36,201 nt of DNA from JAMCTM01 sp023473545 (GTDB lineage Bacteria > Patescibacteriota > Microgenomatia > Levybacterales > UBA12049), in the NCBI GenBank assembly GCA_023473545.1, contig JAMCXO010000010.1, positions 1-36,201 on the forward strand. The letters are read 5' to 3'. Under the pieces are notes generated by a model, which was not told the DNA's origin, did not search any database, and worked only from the letters and a program-made list of their open reading frames with translations. How positions within the stretch are numbered: the first letter of the stretch is position 1; every line of letters starts with the position of its first letter. A program made the translations under genes and the position numbers. Shown here in pieces: positions 23,130-28,663 of the stretch.

Positions 23130-23531
23130 TTATTTCTTCGCAAACCAATGCTCAAACTCGTAATGATGCTCCTTCCCGACAATAGAGATTTTCATTTCAC
23201 CTTCAAGTCCGGCTAATGCTCCCGTGCCAAGTCCGGGTGCAACGATAACAGTAAGCGTTTGAGAGTCTTTTATATTTGTCCCTCTTTGTAGAAGCACAAA
23301 CGACCCCTGCTTGCCATTTAAGGTTCCGGTTACCCGCTCAAGCGCGGCATAGGAGCGAGGACCGCTTTTTGAAACCGCTGTCAGCATATCAACTGTGCTT
23401 GTTCCCTCCAAATCTCCGTGAAATTTTTTGGTGACGGAAAACCTGCCAAAATCAACGTCTCCCGCGTTATATTGCTCTTTGGGCTCAATTTTTACCTCAA
23501 ATGTTCCTTTGGCGTGATTCATATTGCTCAT
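23130..23531 (-). CDS. DUF3224 family protein
   Basis: 133 aa matching DUF3224: AKGTFEVKIEPKEQ, FSVTKKFHGDLEGTSTVDML, YAALERVTGTLNGKQGSFVL, and VVAPGLGTGALAGLEGEMKI-type ending with HHYEFEHWF. The family forms a small allene-oxide-cyclase-like/lipocalin-like barrel of unknown function, common in soil Actinobacteria and Proteobacteria. In a CPR genome it is probably acquired. Its stop is followed within 3 nt by repeat copy B. Confidence 0.8.
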   Translation of the reverse strand: MSNMNHAKGTFEVKIEPKEQYNAGDVDFGRFSVTKKFHGDLEGTSTVDMLTAVSKSGPRSYAALERVTGTLNGKQGSFVLLQRGTNIKDSQTLTVIVAPGLGTGALAGLEGEMKISIVGKEHHYEFEHWFAKK

Positions 23532-23565
23532 GGTTATTTTCCAAGGGTTTTTTCATAAAGGGATT

Positions 23566-24222
23566 TTAAACAATAATATTCGGCTGCAAACTCTTTGCTT
23601 GCGTAAGAAAGAATTGCTCGATTATTTTCCAATCCATAGCTTTTAAAAATCTTGGCTGATCTTTTGCATCCAACACAGCGGTTAATCGTCTTGCAAGTTG
23701 CTCGTCAGGCACAAATACATCAAACTTTAATCGATAATCTTTACGCATTTGTTCAATTGTGGACTTGTTGTTTTTGAGTATTTCGTATATATCAAAATAG
23801 TCTCTGCTGCGAGAACGCGTTAAGATTGCTTGCAATTTATTGACTGCAATGTCTTCCAAGCTTGCAATTCGCAACCCTTTGTATTTCTTGTACTTCCCAA
23901 GAACCTGGAAAGGAAAATAGGCAAAATCAACTTTTACCGTTTCATTAGAAAAAGAAAAGTAATAGATTAGCTGTCCGCGCAATGTTTCGAGCGTTACTTT
24001 GGTTTGTAATATTTTTGCAGTTGTTTTTACCCAAGCTGCGATATCGGTTTCGCTAAGTTCGTTTTCCGTAAAGAAATCCAAATCTTCCGATAAGCGATGT
24101 TGCAGATAAAATTCGGATAATGCAGTACCGCCAGTCAAATAATAGTCACTCGTAATTATTTTATTCTCTGCTGCTTTATCCAAAAGTAATTGTTGGTTGG
24201 GAGTGAGTATTGTTTTCCCCAT
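23566..24222 (-). CDS. AbiEii/AbiGii-type nucleotidyltransferase (toxin-like)
   Basis: A 218-aa MNT-fold protein of the AbiEii family. Motif I is LTGGTALSEFYL (Gly31-Gly32-Thr33), followed by RLSEDLDFF with Asp47 and Asp49 as metal ligands; FAYFPF, LEDIAVNKLQAILTR and RDYFDIYEIL are conserved. AbiEii toxins transfer nucleotides (tRNA-directed in some relatives) and cause reversible growth arrest; AbiE systems act in phage abortive infection. The gene overlaps the upstream partner by 67 bp. The coding end contains a diverged copy (23579-23596) of the recurrent 3'-end element. Confidence 0.85.
   Translation of the reverse strand: MGKTILTPNQQLLLDKAAENKIITSDYYLTGGTALSEFYLQHRLSEDLDFFTENELSETDIAAWVKTTAKILQTKVTLETLRGQLIYYFSFSNETVKVDFAYFPFQVLGKYKKYKGLRIASLEDIAVNKLQAILTRSRSRDYFDIYEILKNNKSTIEQMRKDYRLKFDVFVPDEQLARRLTAVLDAKDQPRFLKAMDWKIIEQFFLTQAKSLQPNIIV
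23579..23596 (-). repeat. Diverged gene-3'-end repeat in AbiEii end
   Basis: AAAGAGTTTGCAGCCGAA on the minus strand, two mismatches from the AAAGAATTTGCCGCCGAA of copy B, located within the last codons of the AbiEii gene. Confidence 0.45.
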
Positions 24223-24410
24223 AGAAAAAATTCTAAAAGTCTTTTATTTTCCGGCGCTATCACATTTTGAATTTTATCCCAATACTTCAATACTTCATTT
24301 TTGGAAAGGGGTTTCCCGTCAAGCCCATACTCAATTTTCTGAACAAGCTCCCAGATTTTTCGATCGTCATCATTGTTAAATTTCGACGCATCAGTATTCC
24401 AATTCTTCAT
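24156..24410 (-). CDS. Probable partner/antitoxin of the AbiEii-type gene
   Basis: 84 aa from ATG 24410 (MKNWNTDASKFNNDDDRKIWELVQ...); an upstream ATG at 24428 lies before the predicted transcription start. It resembles small acidic/helical proteins found directly upstream of AbiEii-like nucleotidyltransferases in CPR (KIWELVQKIEYGLDGKPLSKNEVLKYWD, LLEFFLWGK). It is not an AbiEi winged-helix antitoxin. The 67-bp overlap with the toxin-like gene implies coupled translation. An antitoxin role is inferred from context only. Confidence 0.6.
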   Translation of the reverse strand: MKNWNTDASKFNNDDDRKIWELVQKIEYGLDGKPLSKNEVLKYWDKIQNVIAPENKRLLEFFLWGKQYSLPTNNYFWIKQQRIK

Positions 24411-24416
24411 AGATGC

Positions 24417-24427
24417 AGTATAGCACA
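24417..24427 (-). promoter_or_regulatory. Extended -10 promoter of the AbiEii operon
   Basis: TGTGC plus TATACT on the minus strand, the -10 box ending 6 nt before the ATG at 24410. Predicts a leaderless transcript. Confidence 0.55.
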
Positions 24428-24468
24428 AAATAGAGTTGACTGGCTGGCGCGAACCGGAGCGGAAAGGA

Positions 24469-24498
24469 CGATTTCAAGTTTTTCTTCGGCGGCAAATT
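24469..24498 (-). repeat. Gene-3'-end repeat, copy C
   Basis: Identical over 30 nt to copy B and lying about 26 nt after the stop of the VOC gene, in the same orientation. One frame is open through it (KFAAEEKLEIVLSAPVRASQ). Confidence 0.8.
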
Positions 24499-24524
24499 TT
24501 CTCGACAAGTGTAGCGAGATTACA

Positions 24525-24887
24525 TTAACCGCCATCGTGAACGGCAATAACGTAGCCATCGGGATCTTTGAATGAGAAGGTCATGCCGAATGGACTCTTC
24601 CGGAGATCGCCAACAATAGGGACTCCTTGCCCCTTTAGTTCGTTGTATAGGGATGTTGCATCCGCAGTGCGCAACCATACGATGATTCCTTGACCGGGAT
24701 TTTCGACCTTACGGCCGTCTGGTGATTGTCTTATTGCCAACCCACAAGGCTTGGTGTCGAAAGCGTACGCATTGGGTTGCTTCTCAGACGACTCATTCAA
24801 GCCAATTTGTTCTTTATAGAATTTGTATGACGCTTCCAAATTGCCAACGAGCAAAGTGATGAAATCGGGACCTAAAATGTTTGTCAT
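24525..24887 (-). CDS. VOC family (glyoxalase-fold) protein
   Basis: 120 aa with the vicinal oxygen chelate fold: ITLLVGNLEASYKFYKEQIGL at the start, GIIVWLRTADATSLYNELKGQGV in the middle, and FKDPDGYVIAVHDGG at the end. Family members are glyoxalases, dioxygenases or fosfomycin/bleomycin-resistance proteins; the substrate cannot be predicted. A strong Shine-Dalgarno (GGAGGTG) 7 nt before the ATG contrasts with the leaderless neighbours and suggests a foreign origin. Confidence 0.85.
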   Translation of the reverse strand: MTNILGPDFITLLVGNLEASYKFYKEQIGLNESSEKQPNAYAFDTKPCGLAIRQSPDGRKVENPGQGIIVWLRTADATSLYNELKGQGVPIVGDLRKSPFGMTFSFKDPDGYVIAVHDGG

Positions 24888-24935
24888 AGTTTACACCTCC
24901 TCTCTACTTAAATTTATAATAACCAACCTTTACTA

Positions 24936-25010
24936 TTATTTTAGCAATTCTTCTATTAAAACGCCCAGAGCTTTCGCAATTTTAGCCATAGTTTGGACGC
25001 TTGGCTTATT
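24936..25010 (-). pseudogene. C-terminal remnant of an XRE-type HTH regulator
   Basis: Minus-strand codons read NKPSVQTMAKIAKALGV then LIEELLK and a TAA. This is the last part of an HTH_3 (Cro/C1) domain: recognition-helix end, then helices 4-5. There is no upstream helix-turn-helix; the frame closes inside the GIY-YIG gene end. It is a fragment left by deletion or insertion. Confidence 0.65.
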
Positions 25011-25012
25011 TA

Positions 25013-25252
25013 TTATACAAATTTATGCCTTTTCAGGAAAGCTCTTCCCGAACCCGATTTAAGATATTTTTCAAAGTTACGTGCTTTAGCTTCATCCCTA
25101 AATGCAAAATAAGCAATTAACTTTATGGGGAGTCTATTCTTTGTGGCAGGAATATAGCCAGATTGGTGTCTTCTTATTCTATCTTTCAAATCGTTAGCGG
25201 AGCCGATGTATGTTTTTTCATCTAAACATAACAGTATATAGACGTAATGCAT
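25013..25252 (-). CDS. GIY-YIG nuclease superfamily protein
   Basis: 79 aa, a stand-alone GIY-YIG domain of the UPF0213/YhbQ type: HYVYILLCLDEKTYIGSANDLKDRI contains the GIY (VYI) and YIG elements and the following Arg, and FEKYLKSGSGRAFLKRHKF is the usual C-terminal end. Such mini-proteins are abundant in CPR genomes; nuclease activity is plausible but untested. An internally deleted relative lies 270 bp upstream between two tRNA genes. Confidence 0.85.
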   Translation of the reverse strand: MHYVYILLCLDEKTYIGSANDLKDRIRRHQSGYIPATKNRLPIKLIAYFAFRDEAKARNFEKYLKSGSGRAFLKRHKFV

Positions 25253-25394
25253 AATTTTCCTTTTTTAAAGAAACCAACGAAACGAAGCGGATTTATCTCG
25301 CTGTAACCTCGCCAATACAATCTAAATGGACTTTTAGAGAATAGTAATGCTTAAGATTAAGCCCGCCTTCGCTTACGCTTCGGCGAGGTGAAAG
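25253..25394. other. Intergenic region between tRNA-Ser(TGA) and GIY-YIG gene
   Basis: Leader of the GIY-YIG gene and trailer of tRNA-Ser(TGA). It contains a short perfect palindrome GCTTAA-GA-TTAAGC (near 25348-25361) and a GC-rich imperfect inverted repeat (GCCTTCGC...GCTTCGGC). No gene is supported. Confidence 0.3.
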
Positions 25395-25478
25395 CGGAGG
25401 GTAGAGGATTCGAACCTCTGAGAGCTTGCGCTCACTGGTTTTCAAGACCAGCGCCATAAACCGCTCGGCCAACCCTCC
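25395..25478 (-). tRNA. tRNA-Ser (anticodon TGA)
   Basis: 84-nt class II tRNA: acceptor GGAGGGT/ACCCTCC, anticodon stem CTGGT/ACCAG with loop CTTGAAA (TGA), long variable arm (GAGCGCAAGCTC), T-loop TTCGAAT, discriminator G. CCA is not encoded. Confidence 0.95.
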
Positions 25479-25522
25479 AGTTATAGGGATCTTTTTAACA
25501 ACCTCTTTATACTTCTAAATCC

Positions 25523-25570
25523 TCATCCGCTTTTTAAATAGGTTTCTTGAAGGATATAGACATAATACAT
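25523..25570 (-). pseudogene. Internally deleted GIY-YIG gene
   Basis: A 15-codon frame, MYYVYILQETYLKSG and stop. It begins like a GIY-YIG protein (MYYVYIL) and jumps to the C-terminal motif (EKYLKSG in the intact neighbour), consistent with loss of the central ~45 codons. Confidence 0.5.
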
Positions 25571-25614
25571 AAAGCAAAACGTAATAAATTTATTGCATAA
25601 ATTTAAACGTTTCA

Positions 25615-25661
25615 GCAGCGTTGAACGTAATTCGCCTTTGGCGAAAACGTTCTTACGCTGC
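25615..25661. repeat. 47-nt imperfect palindrome abutting tRNA-Ser(GCT)
   Basis: Three nested 6-bp arms: GCAGCG/CGCTGC (25615-620, 656-661), GAACGT/ACGTTC (623-628, 647-652) and TTCGCC/GGCGAA (631-636, 640-645) around a TTT loop. The right edge coincides with the discriminator base of tRNA-Ser(GCT). On the tRNA strand it could act as a terminator-like or processing hairpin, but no T-run follows. Confidence 0.75.
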
Positions 25662-25745
25662 GGAGGGTGTGGGAGTCGGACCCACTGGACCTTTAAGGGG
25701 TCACGGTTTAGCAAACCGTTCTCGTTACCGTCTGAGTCACCCTCC
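25661..25745 (-). tRNA. tRNA-Ser (anticodon GCT)
   Basis: 85-nt class II tRNA: acceptor GGAGGGT/ACCCTCC, anticodon stem ACGGT/ACCGT with loop TTGCTAA (GCT), long variable arm, T-stem GTGGG/CCCAC. T-loop is TCCGACT, again with C at position 55. Discriminator G; CCA not encoded. Confidence 0.93.
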
Positions 25746-25752
25746 TAAAGGT

Positions 25753-25782
25753 ATTATATCATCGTCTCGCGCTTTCTGTTAA
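25753..25782 (-). promoter_or_regulatory. Promoter of tRNA-Ser(GCT)
   Basis: Minus-strand TTAACA (25777-25782), 18-nt spacer, TATAAT (25753-25758). The predicted start is at about the first tRNA nucleotide (25745), so a 5' leader may be nearly absent. Confidence 0.65.
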
Positions 25783-25788
25783 GATCAG

Positions 25789-26490
25789 GTGGTGGGACTT
25801 TTTGATTTTATTTTTCCCAAATACTGCGTTAGTTGTAAAAAAATAGGATCATATCTTTGCGAGAACTGTTTTTCCTACCTCTCTTTTGATACCGGCTCTT
25901 TTTGCCCTGTCTGCCGCCGTCCTTCTTTTAATAATTTAACCCATCCTGTTTGCAAAAACCGCTACGCGATAGACGGCGCTTTTTCCGGCATTGTTTACAA
26001 CAAAACCGCGAAGCGACTGATTCATAGATTTAAATACGGTCCCTACGTTTCCGATTTACGGGGTATTTTGGTTGATTTTTTATTTGAAAGCATTATCCAA
26101 AATGAGACATTCAACAGAATTTTAGAATTGGATTCTTCCGCGATACTCATACCCATTCCCTTGCACGCGTCAAGGTTTAGGAAAAGAGGCTATAATCAGG
26201 CGGAGATTTTAGCCCAAGAACTGGGGGCAAAATTGGGTTTGTCTAAAATTGATGCCCTTGAAAGAGCAAAAAATACCCATTCCCAGGCAGGGCTTAGGGA
26301 AAAAGAAAGAATAAAAAACATGAAGGGGGCATTTAGACTCAAAAAATATGCCGCCAAAATCGTACATGGGAAAACAGCATTCTTGGTAGATGATATTCTA
26401 ACTACCGGTTCAACCTTAACGGAGGCCGCCAATGTTCTCAAACGAGGGGGAGCAAAGACAGTATTTGGCTTGACTTTAGCCAGGGATTAG
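25789..26490 (+). CDS. comFC: ComF family protein
   Basis: 233 aa (GTG start; the next codon is also GTG). ComFC-type proteins are phosphoribosyltransferase-fold proteins needed for DNA uptake in competent bacteria. An N-terminal zinc-binding region has Cys pairs at about 13/16, 24/27 and 39/42 (YCVSC, LCENC, CPVC), and the C-terminal PRTase domain holds the PRPP loop FLVDDILTTGSTL (about 199-211). YNQAEILAQELG and THSQAGLREKER are also conserved. With ComM in the same window it supports natural transformation, but no ComEC is seen here. Confidence 0.9.
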   Translation: MVGLFDFIFPKYCVSCKKIGSYLCENCFSYLSFDTGSFCPVCRRPSFNNLTHPVCKNRYAIDGAFSGIVYNKTAKRLIHRFKYGPYVSDLRGILVDFLFESIIQNETFNRILELDSSAILIPIPLHASRFRKRGYNQAEILAQELGAKLGLSKIDALERAKNTHSQAGLREKERIKNMKGAFRLKKYAAKIVHGKTAFLVDDILTTGSTLTEAANVLKRGGAKTVFGLTLARD

Positions 26491-26499
26491 TGGTATAAT
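26470..26499 (+). promoter_or_regulatory. Promoter of ssrA (tmRNA)
   Basis: TTGACT (26470-26475), 18-nt spacer and a perfect TATAAT (26494-26499), overlapping the 3' end of comFC. Transcription would start near the first tmRNA base (26510). Confidence 0.75.
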
Positions 26500-26509
26500 T
26501 CTGTTTATT

Positions 26510-26923
26510 GGGGATGCATCGCATCGACAAAAAGCACATTAAAAAACTGCAAGCCGACTTTGATTAAGAGTCGCTAAACATAATCAAAACTAATAAATGC
26601 TGGCACAAACCGCATTGAGGCACTAATGGCCGAGCGAGACGCAATTCTTGCTAAGCTTGGTGTCAGACAGCCGGCTAATTGGGCATACGCCCGAGTAGCT
26701 TAAGTCTTGTTCATTTTGTCTTTTCTCAACGGGGCAAGATGGGCATAAACACAGTTGAGAAACGGTAAGGAAGGTTGGTTTTGTCCTTATTTATAATTTT
26801 GACCTTGGCTTTATTTATTCCTGTCGATTGGACAAAATAAGGTGACTTAAAAGATCGACTATGCTTGTAGAGGTTTTTTAATTAATTTTTTGGACTCCGG
26901 GCCATTCCCGGACATCTCCACCG
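26510..26923 (+). ncRNA. ssrA: Transfer-messenger RNA (tmRNA)
   Basis: One-piece tmRNA of about 411 nt plus three. The ends pair as an acceptor stem, GGGGATG (26510-26516) with CATCTCC (26913-26919), discriminator A, then CCG rather than an encoded CCA. The 5' D-like segment GCATCGACA follows the acceptor. The tag reading frame ends in GTAGCTTAAG with the stop next to a GGGC-ATAC-GCCC hairpin. Downstream, TTTCTCAAC...GTTGAGAAA forms a pseudoknot-type stem. The T-arm stem TCCGG/CCGGA encloses GCCATTC, not the usual TTCGANN. Its partner SmpB is encoded 3.5 kb downstream. Confidence 0.92.
26599..26703 (+). other. Predicted tmRNA tag reading frame
   Basis: From a GCT resume codon at 26599 the frame reads 34 residues (AGTNRIEALMAERDAILAKL at the start, ANWAYARVA at the end) to TAA 26701-26703. 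Usual tags have 8-15 residues ending in LAA/VAA; this one is long and ends in RVA. An in-frame stop occurs 6 codons upstream. The resume point is inferred. Confidence 0.5.
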
Positions 26924-26961
26924 AGTGTTTTGTGATTGAGATAATTTAGTATTTGTAGCGT

Positions 26962-27279
26962 ATGCTGGAAAGGTGCGTTTTCGAAATCAAACAAGTTTTC
27001 GCACCCAGACTTGCAGAGGCAGCAGATCGAAAGGGGCTAGATCTGGTTAATAATGAAGCAAACGCTTTTATTAATGATCGTCTAGCCGAATTATATCAGG
27101 CGCAAGATCAGTCCGAGTCTAGTACAGAAAGTCTGGCGCGTCAATTTATAGCCCAAGCCGAAGAAGTCCAGGCACAATACGATTTACAGGGTGCAGACGT
27201 TCTTGGCTATGAAGTAAGATTGTATCTTCGAGCCGCTAATGCCCTTCTGACAAAATCAGGGAGCCAGAGAAAGCCCTGA
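26962..27279 (+). CDS. Hypothetical protein
   Basis: A 105-aa helical, acidic protein (FEIKQVFAPRLAEAADRKGLDLV, AFINDRLAELYQAQDQSESS, LARQFIAQAEEVQAQYDLQG) with no membrane segment and no recognised family. It follows tmRNA by about 40 bp and is convergent with murD. There is no clear Shine-Dalgarno. Coding is supported by length and composition only. Confidence 0.5.
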   Translation: MLERCVFEIKQVFAPRLAEAADRKGLDLVNNEANAFINDRLAELYQAQDQSESSTESLARQFIAQAEEVQAQYDLQGADVLGYEVRLYLRAANALLTKSGSQRKP

Positions 27280-27290
27280 TTAAGTTTCCC

Positions 27291-28658
27291 TTAATAAAAT
27301 CCTAGCCGCCTTCTGAATTGATTTCCCCGATCTTTATAATCTTTGAAAATGCCAAAGCTTGGGGAGGCGGGCGACAGGAGACAGATTTTGCCGGCCGATG
27401 TATTAGCCAATGCGGTATTAACAGCCTCTTTCATTGTGGATACGTTAAATTTTTTAGGCAAATTTCCATTTTTGTTATGCCGCTTAACAGCGTTCCATAT
27501 TCTGGTTCCGCTTGCGGGAAACAGTATTAGATTTTTTAATTTGCAATGAGTGAGATATTCGCCTAATTCCCCAAAACTAATCCCTCTGTCAAAACCTCCG
27601 GCAATTAATGTTTCTACATTCTCACCCAAGGCTTCTAAGGCGTTTATTGTCGCGGCGGGAATCGTTGACAAAGAATCATCGTAAAAACGAATTCCGTCTT
27701 TTTCTCCGATGAAATTCAGTCTATGCTCCAAAGCCTTAAATTCTCTTACTGTTTTTCTAATATTTTTTGGCGTAATCCCAAATAACATTCCGCAGGCGGA
27801 AGCGGCCAAAACATTTTCTAAATTGCCCCTTCCCAATAAAGGAATATCTGAAACATTCATAATTTCTGTTTTGTTGGATTTATTTTTAGCGTCCGGTCTA
27901 TAGTAAATCTTTCCGGCTTTTGCGTAGACTATTGCTTCATTTTTATCTTTTGTTGAAAAAGCAATTTTGGTTGATTCGGCATTTTGCGCTAACGATCTGG
28001 CGAGACTATTATCTCCGTTAAAAATTACATAATTATCTGTATTTTGATAGGTAACTATATTCTGTTTTGCTTTTACGTACTCGGAAAGACTGCCATGGTA
28101 GTCCAGGTGTTCCTCTAGTATTCCTAATACCACCGCGTAGGAGGGGCTGAATCTTAGATCCGCAAGCTGGTAGCTTGATAGTTCGACAACAAAAATCGTT
28201 TCTTTTCCCGAATCCGTCAATTGATCAAGCGCCGGATTGCCTATATTTCCCACCAGACGGACATCCTTGTATTTTTGGGCCAGAATTTTTTCTATTAAAG
28301 AGGCGGTCGTGCTTTTGCCTTTAGTACCTGTAACCCCAATAGTGGCGCCAAGGCATTCCGAAAAGAAAATATTCATCGCCGATGTTATTTCTATCCCCGT
28401 TTCTTTGGCGCGCTCAAGCTCCGGAGTTTTAACGGGGATACCCGGCGATCTTACAATAACATCAAACCCTAAAAGATTTGCAAGGTAATCTTTTCCAAGA
28501 TATGCGTTATCAACGTCAAATATCGGTTCGGCTTTTGGATTTCTGTCGGCAATGCTGATTGAAATATCCGGATGATTCTCTTTGAGATATCTGTGTGTGC
28601 TTTGACTTTCTTGGCCATAGCCCAACAGCAATACCGATTTTCCTTTCAGTTCCTTCAT
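27291..28658 (-). CDS. murD: UDP-N-acetylmuramoyl-L-alanine--glutamate ligase (MurD/MurD2-like)
   Basis: 455 aa, the second amino-acid ligase of peptidoglycan synthesis. N-terminal Rossmann-like UDP-binding domain (VLLLGYGQESQS), central ATP-binding domain with P-loop GTKGKST (111-117) and the VVELSSYQL and HLDYHGS motifs, and a C-terminal ligase domain with DDSLSTIPAATINAL and SPASPSFGIFKDYKDRG. A normal MurD adds D-Glu. Here it lies 5 bp after a murL gene, and MurD2 enzymes paired with MurL add L-Glu, so L-Glu specificity is likely but not visible in the sequence. No glutamate racemase is seen in the window. Confidence 0.92.
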   Translation of the reverse strand: MKELKGKSVLLLGYGQESQSTHRYLKENHPDISISIADRNPKAEPIFDVDNAYLGKDYLANLLGFDVIVRSPGIPVKTPELERAKETGIEITSAMNIFFSECLGATIGVTGTKGKSTTASLIEKILAQKYKDVRLVGNIGNPALDQLTDSGKETIFVVELSSYQLADLRFSPSYAVVLGILEEHLDYHGSLSEYVKAKQNIVTYQNTDNYVIFNGDNSLARSLAQNAESTKIAFSTKDKNEAIVYAKAGKIYYRPDAKNKSNKTEIMNVSDIPLLGRGNLENVLAASACGMLFGITPKNIRKTVREFKALEHRLNFIGEKDGIRFYDDSLSTIPAATINALEALGENVETLIAGGFDRGISFGELGEYLTHCKLKNLILFPASGTRIWNAVKRHNKNGNLPKKFNVSTMKEAVNTALANTSAGKICLLSPASPSFGIFKDYKDRGNQFRRRLGFY

Positions 28659-28663
28659 GGGGT

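Noticed and set aside
20143..24498. Integron attC sites between the small genes
   Set aside because: The repeats do not show paired RYYYAAC/GTTRRRY boxes, and no IntI integrase is in the window. I report the repeat without calling it an integron.
25523..25714. 63-residue ORF covering tRNA-Ser(GCT) trailer
   Set aside because: Its upstream part is the tRNA and palindrome; only the last 15 codons (GIY-YIG relic) have coding character.
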